Assembly (NCBI RefSeq): GCF_021018895.1
Contig: NC_079386.1
Span: forward strand, 11,160,835 to 11,224,834
Source: Seriola aureovittata
Taxonomy: Eukaryota; Chordata; Actinopteri; Carangiformes; Carangidae
Reading direction: 5' to 3'
DNA length: 64,000 bases
This document shows positions 1 to 24,472 of this stretch, piece after piece (the first letter of the stretch is position 1; each line of letters begins with the position of its first letter). The notes beneath the pieces are model-generated. The model was not told where the DNA came from, did no database searches, and saw nothing but the letters and a program-made list of their open reading frames with translations. Both the position numbers and the translations under genes were made by a program.

Positions 1-3000
1 GTGACGGACTCCACAATGTCCCTGAACATCATCACCGTCACTCTCAACATGGGTTTGTAAAGTCTCTGTCTTTGAACTTCAGTGTGTCTGGGAAGTTCTA
101 GGGAAACTTTAAAATCAGTTACACAGTGTAAAGTACTGCACTACACTTTTTTGAAGAAGAAGAATGTGTGAGCAATGTTAACAGTATTCTGATTTCTCAA
201 TAATGCAGAGAAGTACAACTTTTTGGGCATCAGCATTGTGGGTCAGAGCAATGAAAGGGGTGATGGAGGCATCTACATCGGCTCCATCATGAAGGGAGGA
301 GCTGTGGCTGCAGATGGACGCATTGAACCTGGTGACATGCTGCTGCAGGTGAGCAGGGATTATGGCTTAATCCTGAACAAAGCAGTGTTTTTTATTTCCC
401 TTTCAAATGACTGTTCAGATGAATGTTTTTGAAATGCTGGTAAAACGTCTTTGGTTTTGAGACACTGAGGCTCATTTCAGGATTTTGATTAAGTTGACAT
501 GTCTCTGTTTTTAAACACAAAACATGAAGTTGGTGCTTTTGTGTCTGAATAAAATCTTTCTTTCCTGCTTTGATATTCACCAAGGTGAACGACATCAACT
601 TTGAGAACATGAGTAACGACGATGCAGTGCGGGTACTGAGGGAGATTGTACACAAGCCAGGGTGAGTTGCTGCTCTCATTTTGAATATTATCAGGCCCAG
701 TTTTTAGAGTCTTTGCAATCAGATTTTGAATTATGCTGATTTCTTATTCTTTTGGTGTTTGCTAGGCCCATCATCCTCACAGTGGCCAAGTGCTGGGACC
801 CCTCTCCTCAGGGCTACTTCACTCTGCCTCGCAGTGAGTGACCACACTGCCTCACGCCCACCGACAAACCAGCTTTTCTGTCGTTGAGTTTTCTAATCTC
901 TTTTCTATCTGTGTAGATGAACCGATCCGACCCATCGACCCAGCAGCATGGGTCAGCCACTCTGTGGCTATGACTGGGGCGTACCCTCCTTACCCAGGCA
1001 GCTCCTCCCTCAGCACCATCACCTCCTCCTCCTCCGTCACTGAGACCGAACGTGAGAGCCTGTTTCCATATCCATCTCACTTTCTGTGTGCTGTACCTGA
1101 CATCTCCTCTTTATTCTCAGCTCTTCCACATCCACACCATCTTCTCATAAAACTATTCCCACTCTTAAACCTTGCCCAGTTTCTTTGTCAGTCTGTCCAT
1201 ATTCTAGACATGAATGATGGTCATTATTGTAATGTATATTTTTCCTAGGACAGTTTCTGTCTGTCTTTCTCTTGTAATGACACTGGCACAGGAATCATCT
1301 TTCACATCTGTCTGTCTCCCTTTGCGTCCGCTGCTGTTATATGATGTGATAAATGATGTCTACAGCTTTTCTGTCTTTGATCTCCTCTTCAAAGTTCCTC
1401 TCCTTGCCTTCTTGTTTTGACCTGGTTCTGATTTCATCTCAGTCATTCTTTCATTTATCCTTGCATGTCTACACTTCTTCCGCTTCAGATTTCCTAAAGT
1501 TCTCTTCTTTCTCTCTCTAGGTTTCGATGACTTCAATTTATCACTACACTCTGACATGGCATCAGTTGCCAAGGCCATGGCTTCACCGGAGTCTGGTCTG
1601 GAGGTCAGGGACCGTATGTGGCTTAAAATCACCATCCCCAACGCTTTCCTTGGTAAGACAAACAACAAGAGGACTTGGTTTCATGAACCTTCTGTGCCTC
1701 GCAGGATTTTACAGGGCAGCCATTATGTTCACAGAATTAAAACCGTGTGACTTGTGAGAGGGGAAAAAAACCATTAGAGTACTAATGTGAGCGCCTGTTT
1801 TGACTGGAAACATCTGTTTAATTGGAATCACCTGCAACAGAATCACAAGGAGTAATTACATAAACTACATGCTTTCCCATTTTGTACTATTTTGTAAGTT
1901 TTTGGCTGTATGCAATTTCTGATTTCACTTATTTTTTATCTGACTTGAGTTTTCATTCTTAATATAGTAAAAATCCAGCAGGCGATCATGCTGGCAGATT
2001 CCGTTTTGGTGAAGCTCTTGTTTGAGAGTGTCAGAGGTGCTAATTCATCTTGGTCAGTTTTAGGCTTTAGTTTGTTATGTCTTTTAAATGGTAATGCTGC
2101 TAAATTGTCCTTAAAGATGTTGGTTACAGACAAAGTGTCCTGCCACTGGCTGCAATAGCACTATTTCTTTAGGAAACTTTCATCGTGTAATCCTAGATTT
2201 TTAAACCCAAATCTGATTTGCACTGCTCCTTATTGATGAAATACTCCATATTAAGTCCTGCTTACCACAAAGCATTAACAGTGTTTGGAACAACTAATGC
2301 ATTTATGCCCTTGGATGTTGCTCTCTGCTGTTGTAATTATGCTGTAGAGGATTTATTTCTCCTAATTCTGATCTAATGTATTCCCCAAACTCAAATCTAC
2401 TGCTGTTCATTCCTGTTGCTACTGTTTGCTACTGTGTTCACACTCTATATTTCTGTGCCTGTAATATGCAAGTACAGGTTGTCCTTGCTTATGATATATA
2501 AAAAAGTAACTTATATCCTGCACTTTTATTGATATTTAGTTTTGTACATCCCTGTGTTTTACGTGTGTGGATGTCTGTGTGTGTGTGGTCCCCTTTTTGT
2601 TTAATTATACTATGTATGTGTAAATGCTGATGCATGTTTTAATTTTATTTTATTATGTATACTGGGCGTCTGTTTTGCTGAAATTTCCTTTGGCATGAAT
2701 AAAGTTCTCTTTTAGCTTATCTTCCTTGTCTCTGCCTCCGACACCAGGCTCGGACGTAGTGGAGTGGCTGTTCCACCACATCGAGGGATTCCAGGACCGC
2801 CGTGAAGCCAGAAAGTACGCCAGCAACCTGCTGAAGGCCGGCTTCATCCGACACACCGTCAACAAGATCACCTTCTCCGAACAGTGCTACTACGTATTTG
2901 GAGACTTAAGCGACTGTGAGAACTGTGAGTTACTGGAAGAACACTGACATTAAAGAATGACTGACTGTGGATCTGCTTTAATCTGCTGAATGTTATAATC

Positions 3001-4666
3001 ATATTTTGCACACAGGCCTTTTGTGGACACACTGACTGTAGCAGTTATGGAAGGATTTCTTTAATGTCCTGCCACCGCTAAACTTAGAACCTATAAAAAT
3101 AACTTGCAGGCAAAAACAAAGTGTTCACAAGATGCAGCCATGACGTGCTCATGTATTTAATAGTCACGTTAAAAGGTAACATGATTATGAAATTGAAATT
3201 GAAATTAATATGATAAAGATATGTAATAAGTCAATCTTTAAAGGAGCATTTTGTGTAATGTGTTCAGATTTTTCAATTGTTTACCTCCTTTTTATCTCCC
3301 ACCCAGACATGGCCAATCTGTCCTTGAATGACAATGACGGCTCCAGCGGGGCCTCAGACCAGGACACCTTGGCTCCTCTGCCACTCCCCGGGGCCTCGCC
3401 ATGGCCCATGATGCACACCTTCCCTTATCAGCCCTACCCTACACATCCCTACTCCAGCCAGCCGCCTCCGTACCACGAGCTCACCAGCTACAGCTACGCC
3501 CCCGGCAGCACCGGCAGCCAGCACAGTGAAGGTGAGCACAGTCAGTGAGCATACCATACGTTTATGGATCGATTTCTTTAATGACTTACTTATAGTTGCT
3601 GTAGTAGCTGTTTTAAAGGGTCATCTCATGAAGTTCAGTGTACAGTTGTTAACAGTTGTATAATGTCATCTGTGGCTCTGGATGATGACATCAGATTTAT
3701 TAATAAAAGACTGTTGTGCTGCTTTATGGAAATTATAATATCAAGTGGTTTTGGATACAAACTAGGAACTAACAGTCAGGATATTTCGGCTTCTGTTGCT
3801 TTAATTTTGAAAAATCTGTCCTCCAACTTTATGGACATGCAATATCAATTTGCTAGTGTAGTCTTTTAAAGAAGCTCAGACATCTGAGATTTGAGAGTCA
3901 GCTACAAAGAGTGTTGCATTCACAAACTGTGTCATTGGAACATCAATCGCAGAAGACAAACAATAAACAACCGTGGATCTAATGTATAGTATTTGAGTTT
4001 TTGCTGTTGAGCATCTGTCTAAAAGTAGAGTCTTTACACTTCTACAGTTGCAGCTGTCTGGAAAGTAGAGACGGTCTAAAAAGCACTTTCTTTCTGACCA
4101 CAGGGAGCCGAAGCAGTGGATCGACGAGAAGCGAGGGTGAGCGACGTCGCAGCAGTAAAGGTCCCGGGAGCACCGTGGGTGGAGGGGAGAAATCCCCCTC
4201 TGGCGGGGGTGGAGAAGGTGGCGGGGCTGACTCGCGCTCCGGCAGCGGCAGTGAATCAGAATACTCCACCCGCAGCAGCCTGCGGCGCGGCCACGGTTCT
4301 GCTGCCCCCAGTGAGCACAGCCACGCCTCCTCCCAGCGCTCACATCATCACCGCATACCCCAACCCCCCCACATGTCTCCCTACCCGCCAGGTATCCTGC
4401 CCTACAACCCCATGATGGTGATGATGGTGCCCCAGCACCCACACCCTGCCATGGCAGCCGCTCACGCTCTTCCTCACACGCAGCAGCTGGCCACAGCCCC
4501 CATGCACCCGGCTTTACCTCCACCCCCCTCCTCCACTCCAGGGGGACCTCCTGGCGCCCCGCCCACCCGTGACCTGGGCTCTGTACCCCCAGAGCTGACT
4601 GCATCACGCCAGTCGTTCCATCTGGCCATGGGCAACCCCAGCGAGTTCTTTGTGGATGTCATGTAG
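1..4666 (+). CDS. dvl2: Dishevelled, dvl2-like (3' part, PDZ-DEP-C-terminus)
   Basis: Cytoplasmic Wnt adaptor linking Frizzled to Axin (canonical) and to Daam/Rac (planar polarity). Nine exons are visible: 1-52 (partial), 209-348, 585-661, 766-833, 917-1051, 1521-1652, 2748-2924, 3307-3531, 4104-4666. All have GT/AG borders and the phases join without a break into 522 codons; the DIX domain lies left of the window. The PDZ domain (about residues 8-95) has the core [20 protein letters not shown] and then [11 protein letters not shown]. The DEP domain (about 183-258) runs from [13 protein letters not shown] to CYYVFGDLS. The Ser/Gly/Pro/His-rich tail ends in SEFFVDVM, the conserved Dishevelled C-terminus. 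The linker [20 protein letters not shown] and the adjacent acadvl favour dvl2 over dvl1 or dvl3, from memory of human 17p13. In exon 2748-2924 I chose the donor at 2925 (not 2916), because it restores the family pattern [12 protein letters not shown]. Confidence 0.95.
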
Positions 4667-5816
4667 TTTCCCGGCCTTGGTGTTGAGTGACCATTCATGT
4701 GAAGTTAGTGTACGGTTCCCACTTGTTTTGACGAGAATCTGGTGGTAGCTTGTTGAGCTCACAAGTGCCTATTGGATTGAGGGCACTTGTTACAAATTTG
4801 GTGAGAACAGGGTTTAACATTGACAAAGAAAATATGACAAAAGTAAAACAATTAATGTGGGATATGTTCTGACTATATGTGTCCACAAAGTCTAGATTCT
4901 TTCATTCAAAATTATTAAATAACACTCATTGTTTTCAAGCCTAAATTCTTATCTCTGCAGTGGACATGGTTGTTTTTCTCAAAAAGCAAACTCTCGGTAA
5001 AATTTCTGAGTGCCTATCAGAGCTACTCAGCACTCTGGTTTTAGCCATTTTCAAAACAGAAAGATGATATTTTATGAAGGGAAGCACCTTCCCTAATCAG
5101 CCATTTATCTCAGAGCTACCCATCCAGGAAGCGCACAGACCACAGTTTAACACTAGAGGGTGCCAGGTACACTGTGTACTTGAAAAGGATACAATCCTGT
5201 ACATATATCTGGATCATCATGCCAGATTCGATGGTGGCACAGGAGTATATCAAGTGCCTTACTCTTTGCATTTTTAGAGACATTTCCACACTCCAAGTAC
5301 GTAAAATAACTCATCTTGTTCCAGCATTGTTTGACAATGAACTTTTCTGTATATATCTACTATTCCTATGTAAATGCAATAATACAGAACAGCAAGCTCT
5401 AATGTGAAAAGAAAATAGGTCCAAATATGTCAGGTGAACTTGTGTTTAGTAATCACTGTCTAGGCCTAGTCGTCACACAAACTCTTATTGTGAGGAGTAC
5501 CATGGTTGTTGGTATGGGACTGTAGAGGCTGAACGGTACTAGTCGGTGGAAATAAGATACTGAAAGCGGTACTTTTTGATTACATGCAGTGTATATCTTA
5601 AGTAACTGTGATCCAAACAGCCCCCCATGCTTATTTTTACGTTACTGACTCGCATTATTCACCTATTTCATTTTTGTATGAGTGACTATATAAATCATGT
5701 GTAACCCAACTGTTAAGGTGCTAAATGAAGAGTCAACATTTCAAAAAGAATGACATTGACAGTGTCACATTGTTTGATTTCATATTGCCACCTTTGTTTG
5801 TGTACTTGAGAATAAA
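4667..5816 (+). other. dvl2 3' untranslated region with candidate poly(A) signal
   Basis: Follows the TAG at 4664-4666. No ORF here resembles a known protein. An AATAAA at 5811-5816 is a reasonable poly(A) signal for dvl2, which would give a 3' UTR of about 1.15 kb. Which signal is used cannot be decided from sequence alone. From here to the Tc1 relic at 6314 I see only AT-rich unique sequence. Confidence 0.5.
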
Positions 5817-6313
5817 TTTGATACTTACATACTGTGCAGACTTAATTATTTTAGTCTGGGATTTAAAATAAGTCAGTTTGTGAATATGAACTTTCTCATA
5901 CAACCAGATAAATTGAAAGACTGATGTGTTATCAGTCATGACAAAACCCAACTCCCCTCGTCCCCCATCCACCACCCCACACACAAGATTAATTTGTCCA
6001 TCATCTGGCTGCACTGGATACCTACAACTGGTATGTTATTATTTGACATCAGTTTCCTGGGTGTTACATGTAGTAACAAACTGTTAAACAAAAGGAATTT
6101 TGTCATCCTCTGGTGAAAAAGAGATCTTACAAGAAAAAACCAACACTGTTAATATAAGAACAAAGTAACTCATTTTCCTTAAGAATTAAATTGGTTGATT
6201 TTAGAACCCTTAACAGTATTGTAATCACCAGAGTTATATTACAATGTAATGAATGTACATTTTGTAAGAAACATACTGAAACTAAAGAACATACACATTA
6301 CTGCTCCTGTTTT

Positions 6314-6735
6314 ACATCCCAAAGGTGTAGAACAGGAGAGCCTGTTGGTGACTGGAAAGGACAATGAACTCTGTTAAGTTCATGAAACCAGTTTGAGATG
6401 ACTTTTGTTTTGTGACATGGTGTGTTATAATGTTGAAAGTAGCCTTTAGAAGATGGATAACTTTGAGTGTAAAGAGATGCACATGGTGAGCAACAATACT
6501 CGGATAAGCTGTGGCATTCAGACCATGATTGATTGGTATTAAGAGCTCAAAGTGTGCCAAGAAAATATTCCCCACACCATCACCCCGCCAGCAGCCTGGA
6601 ATGATACAGGGCGGGGCCGGTCTATGGATTCATACTGATGAAGCTTGACTGGCTTTTCCAGTCTTCAGATGTCTGGTTTTGGTGAGCCTGTGTCCACTGC
6701 AGCCTCAACATTTCTGTTCTTCTACATCACCAAAG
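6314..6735 (-). mobile_element. Tc1/mariner-like transposase relic
   Basis: The minus strand of 6312-6575 stays open for 87 codons and resembles the catalytic region of a fish Tc1-like transposase. FLAHFELLIPINHGLNATAY and HHVTKQKSSQTGFMN correspond to the stretch around the second catalytic Asp (family pattern FQHDNAPCHKA). Here that pattern reads FNIITHHVTK, so the Asp is lost. The plus strand on to about 6735 (CAGTCTTCAGATGTCTGGTT, GCCTGTGTCCACTGCAGCCT) continues the same element upstream of this block in transposase order. No terminal inverted repeats remain, so this is an internal fragment. It lies between dvl2 and acadvl. Family assignment rests on my memory of the teleost consensus. 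Confidence 0.75.
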
Positions 6736-7193
6736 CCTGGGAAAGATTAAATAGCTGGTTGACCACCAAAAATGTTATTTCAGAATTTCATTATGGTAAT
6801 TTCAAAAAGTTAAGGTTCTTCATGCAGGGCAATAGTTTTGAGTTTCTTCTTTACGTAATAACAATGTGATAATAGCAGAATTCTATATACATAAATGTAG
6901 TTATGTACAGGTTTGTCAATTCAAAAAATAATTTTGACTTTACTATAAATCTCAGAATTTGCGAACAGAATGAAGTCTACAGTATATTATATAGCACAAC
7001 TTCCACTTATTTATTTAGTATTTTTAGTATTTTTTTTATTTATTTATTGAATACGTTTGCTCTAATTTTATTCTTCTGTTGTTTTTAAAATGTGTTTCTA
7101 TTTAATCAAATTAAAATTTTTCAGGTGCATTTCTTGTATTCAATTCAGTTACGCTGTTTGGAGAAGTCTCTCGGGCCACCCCGATACTGTAAA

Positions 7194-7212
7194 ACTACGT
7201 ATCCCATGAAGC
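7194..7212 (+). promoter_or_regulatory. ZNF143/Staf-type promoter motif upstream of acadvl
   Basis: ACTACGTATCCCATGAAGC closely resembles the ZNF143 (SBS) consensus ACTACAAYTCCCATGATGC, sharing ACTAC, TCCCATGA and GC. It lies about 40 bp before a probable splice donor (CAG at 7247-7249, then GTCAGT) and in the only modestly GC-rich patch between dvl2 and acadvl. No TATA box is obvious. Such motifs are typical of housekeeping promoters, which fits acadvl. Confidence 0.55.
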
Positions 7213-7249
7213 ACCGCGGTTGGGAAGACAACAGAAGAGGAAAAATCAG
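7213..7249 (+). other. probable untranslated first exon of acadvl (3' end)
   Basis: The sequence ending AAAAATCAG at 7249 is followed by GTCAGT, a usable donor. The ATG exon of acadvl has its own acceptor (CCACTTTAG ending at 7558), so the transcript needs an upstream noncoding exon. This is the nearest good candidate. The transcription start is not defined, so the left border is nominal. Confidence 0.4.
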
Positions 7250-7572
7250 GTCAGTAGGGGACCAGTCAGTCGGCTTCTGCCCGGTCGTTGGGGACGTGAT
7301 ATAACATAACTTGTACAGGTCTGTGATTAATAACTGGTGTCTTTGGTTTTCGCTAGAAGGAATATAAATGTTTTAACGCGCCACTGCTGTTTTATTTTTC
7401 TACGAAGAAGTAAAACACCGAATCAAAAGTGGTCAAGTTACAAAACGTTACGTAGCATAGCTGCCCGCTATTTTCACCGTTAGCTAGCCGCCCTCGTTTC
7501 ATAACTTGTCTGTGTTATTTAACTAATCACGGTGAATTCTGTTTGTTTTCCACTTTAGAACAAAATATAATC

Positions 7573-20668
<13,096 letters not shown>

Positions 20669-22320
20669 ACGCACCACACTCCCTTTTTCTTTTTTTTTTT
20701 TTATTTCATTTCCCTCCATCTCTCACCAGATTCTGGGTAATCCGCACCAAGTTCCCTCAGACTGATCAACTTTTATTGCTCCATCACACATCAGTGGTAA
20801 ATGGTAAAATGGCTGCATTTTTAAAGCGCTCGCTCACTCACACACTGGTGGCAGCGAGCTATCATGCAAAAGGGGGTGATCTGACTATCAGGAGCAATTT
20901 GGGGTTCAGTGTCTCGCCCCCCAAAGATAGTGTGACATGTGGACGGCCCACTCTGCCTCCTGAGCAATTCAATCCGTTCTCTATAGCCCCTTTTACACTG
21001 GACAGAAAATCCGCCAACACCCACTAACATCTGGCTTTTGTCGTCACAGTGAAAAGGGTACAATCGGGATTCAGTCCCGGGTCAAATGACTCTGCAGTGG
21101 TCACGGCCAATTATCGGCTCCAGCTCTGATGGGCAGTGATGTAAAAATGACACCCCGGTGAACACGCTCACATGGGGCGCCCCTTTTCTGCACTGTGGCG
21201 CCTTTTCAGAACTTTAAGATTAAGCATTCTTGTAGTGATCAGCGATTGCAACCTAGGGCTGATATGATTCATATCTTTTACCAAGGAATCAAAATTTGAA
21301 ACTTATGGGTTCGTTATAATGCGTTATCTTGATTGTTATCAGCTTTGGTCTCTTTGCGAACCTGTATTTCTGTCATTTATTGATTTCATTCCAACTAACA
21401 ACCTCTAGAAATTGGGCTGAAGTTTTTATCAATATGACGTAAAAAAAAAAAAAAAATTTTTTATCGGACAATAGGTACAAAAAATCCACAGATTTTTCAA
21501 CCCTACTACCTGAAGAACCACTGATGACAGAATGTCTCGAATGTGTGCATGGAGCTTTTAAATGCACCATTTACTTTATCTCTCTGCCTTCATAACTGCA
21601 ACTGATTGAAAGGTTTCATCATTTGTTCTGCTGAAACGTGAAGTTGTGGTGTTATTTTTGTCTGATGACTAAACGTAAGAACAACAACAACAACAATGCA
21701 ACTTAAAGAGGCCAGTGAATAGTATTGAACTAATGTGTTTTAAGCAGTTTAATTTATATACAAAGGAATTTTAAAGGACAGATTTTGCCTTTGAATTTGT
21801 ACACTTATCTACATTGTGTTCGGATGTACAGTATATATAATGGTGTGGTGTTTATGTGCTTTAATGCCTTTCTGCATGTTGATTAAACTCACTTGGTGCT
21901 CATCACAGACGCATTAAATATCAGGAGCAAAGCCTTTGCCTTACAAACCGGTCCACAGATGCTGTTTGAAGTTCCTGCTATGACTTGAGTCAAGCACAAG
22001 ATGTGCAGGTCTCATTCTCTACTCTTTACTAATGCCTGTCACGTTAGTTTCGAAAGACGGAGTGTTTGTTTTCTCTGCTAAAGGTAGCAGGCATCATTAA
22101 CTGTAAATAACTGCTCAGACTTAGGGTTTTTGACTGACTGTACGGCTTCCATTAAACTTAAGATATCTGCAAGTTTGTGACAAGGAGTGCTGCTGTTACA
22201 TATGATGATTGTCTCAGCTGTTTTGTTGGAGTTGCAATGTTTGTGCAGATTTGCTTTGAGCTTTTTGGTTTTAACAACACAATTCTATTGGGAATAACAA
22301 ATAAAGAACCTATTGATCTG
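20669..22320 (+). other. acadvl 3' untranslated region / 3' flank
   Basis: Sequence after the TAA at 20666-20668. An AATAAA at 22300-22305 is a good candidate poly(A) signal, implying a UTR of about 1.6 kb that contains a dispersed repeat (20818-20960). No convincing coding sequence was found. Confidence 0.45.
20818..20960 (+). repeat. dispersed teleost repeat fragment
   Basis: The order of phrases AAAGCGCTCGCTCACTCACA, CACTGGTGGCAGCGAGCTA, ATCAGGAGCAATTTGGGGTT, CAGTGTCTCGCCC and ACATGTGGAC matches a repeat I know as very abundant in fish genomes. Its class is uncertain (often listed as unknown or SINE-like). Ends are not defined. Confidence 0.65.
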
Positions 22321-22999
22321 GCTGTCTATCTGTTTATCTGATCCTCTTTGTCATTTGTCAGGGCTCTGCCTGTTTTTTTTAACTGGTAAAAACCGATTAA
22401 ATATTAGTGTGCAGCAGAAAAGGAAAAGAAAAAAAAATCCTATTAAAGAAATGTTTCTCTCCCTTCCTGCCACTCTTACTTCCTATTTCTGTTGTATTCA
22501 TTATAATCTGCAACTTTGCTTTCACTTCTGCAGCCCGGGCTCTTCCAGGGTAACAACACTTTACAGGAATGGCAGTAAGCGCTTTGCCACCACATGTATT
22601 CCGGGGCAGAGATGCCGTTGTATAATACAAACAGGAACCCCTTCCTGCCCTTATATGCAGACTTGTCAAGTGTAACTTCTGCGGGGGTTAGTCTAGAGAT
22701 GATGAGGGCTGCGGTGCAGCTTCATGAGCCATGTGGTTAAAACGTTGAGAATTTCCCTGGCGTGTGGCCCCGACTGGTCTGACTAAAAGAAATACCTGAC
22801 AGACTCAACTGCAACCGTGCCAAAAGTCAACCAAGATGGCAGTCTTTGCTTTTGCCTGTAGATGCTATAACTTCTTTGTTCTGTGGTAAATCTTGAAAGT
22901 GAGGAAGCATTCAAACAAACACAAAAGTCAGCTTTGCTTTGAGAAAGTTTTTAGATTAGTGTTAAACTAAAGCTATTTTGTATCTAAAGTTAAACATTT

Positions 23000-23240
23000 T
23001 TAGAGTTGCGATGGTTAGTGGATTAATATATTGACAAAAATATGAATTGTCATTTTTCAGGCAAAAATGCTGAATATTCTTTGGTTGCAGTTTCTCAAAT
23101 GTGAGGATTTCTTGCTTTGCCCCGTTGCAGATCGTTGTGAATTGAATATCTTCAGGTTTTAGACACTTGGTTGGAAAAAAAGACATTTTGAAAATGCCAT
23201 TTTGGAGCTCTGGGAACTGATAACAGGCATTTTTTTTTTT
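23000..23240 (+). repeat. dispersed fish repeat
   Basis: Contains GGCAAAAATGCTGAATATTC, TTCTCAAATGTGAGGATTTC, TTGAATATCTTCAGGTTTT and AAGACATTTTGAAAATG in order. The same series is found in diverged form at 44700-44860 and, inverted, at 13140-13330. Unclassified. Confidence 0.65.
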
Positions 23241-23317
23241 ATCACTCATTTGAGGCATAATGTAGACAACAAGTGAGTAATTAAGAAAATAATTACAAGT
23301 TGCACCCCTGAACATTT

Positions 23318-23850
23318 TGAGAAATATGTAAATTCACTTTCATGCTGATAGTTATCTACAGATGAGAAGCTGGATAATGGTATCGATGTAATGGGTGTCC
23401 TTTACATGTGAAACTAAAGCCTGGACACAGTTAGCTTAGCTTAGCATAAAGACGGGAAACAGATAGCGTCAGTTAGAGGTACCGTCAGTGCCTCTAAATT
23501 CAATTCATTATTCAATTCAATAATATCATGCAGGGGAGATTAATATGTAACGATTTATGAAGTGAATGTATTATTAATTAGTATGTTACTTATGAATATC
23601 TGAATAATTTCACAAAGTTGGACATTTCTTCTTACTATTCTCTGTCAACTACATAATCACATAGATGTGAACAAAAATCTTTTAATGATAAATAACAAAT
23701 GTGTATGCATCCACACAACAGCAGCAGAGAAGCAGAGTGACTGACAAAACTTTGTAATATCAATACATTAATCGATCAATCTGCATGCACCCATTGAGAG
23801 TGGTATCGATCTTCTCATCTAACTTGACAGGAAAGTGAATAAGCATCAGT
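23318..23850. repeat. pair of dispersed fish repeats in opposite orientation
   Basis: Plus-strand 23318-23480 has ACAGATGAGAAGCTGGATAA, GGTATCGATGTAATGG and AGCTTAGCATAAAGACGGGA. The reverse complement of 23785-23850 has AGATGAGAAGATCGATACCA with CTCTCAATGGG. These are two copies of one family facing each other. Another member is at 40430-40600. Confidence 0.6.
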
Positions 23851-24472
23851 TTCTAAATGTTATCAAATGGTTTTGATAAAGATGTAAAATCAACCATGAG
23901 ATGTCTTCATGTATTTGTTAGTATTTACTTCCATGTTGAATGTATGTGACCGTTTCCCTCTTCTGGTTTCAGGGTGCTGGAAATATTCAAGCGGATCAAG
24001 GCCATTAAACTCACAACTTTTAATGTCCACAAAGTTAAGAACACATGGAAACAACATTCACCAGACGACATGTGAGATCAAATCCTCCATCCCAGTCATT
24101 TTTTTAATCCCACGTGATGCAGGCGTGTTTGCAGTCCCGAGGTCAGAGAAGTTGTGTTTGTGACCTGAAGACTTGAATCTTACATCTCTGGACCAGCCCT
24201 CTGCAAACACACTCTGTTGGCCACTGAGCCGCTCCACTGTGAATCCGCATGTCTGAGACAAGTGGTCAAAAAAAATAGAGCACAACATAATAAACATGCT
24301 GATGTCCCGAGTCGCTCGCTGCACATCCTGGTCTAAATCTCCTGACCGACCCGGGGGGGTTTATGAAGTCCCGGGAGATCCCTTTAGTTCCTTTCAGGCC
24401 TGAGCTGAGGGAAAAAAAAACCCAGCCATGTTCCTGTGCCAGTCGACATCCTGACCCGCTGTTTTCCCCGCA

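Noticed and set aside
3876..4607. 243-codon minus-strand frame opposite the last dvl2 exon
   Set aside because: Shadow of the low-complexity Ser/Gly/Pro-coding dvl2 exon; no splice or start support.
22313..22675. 120-codon frame in the acadvl 3' flank with a CTGCAG acceptor-like site at about 22532
   Set aside because: Cysteine-containing end looked exon-like, but there is no matching donor partner and no recognisable family.
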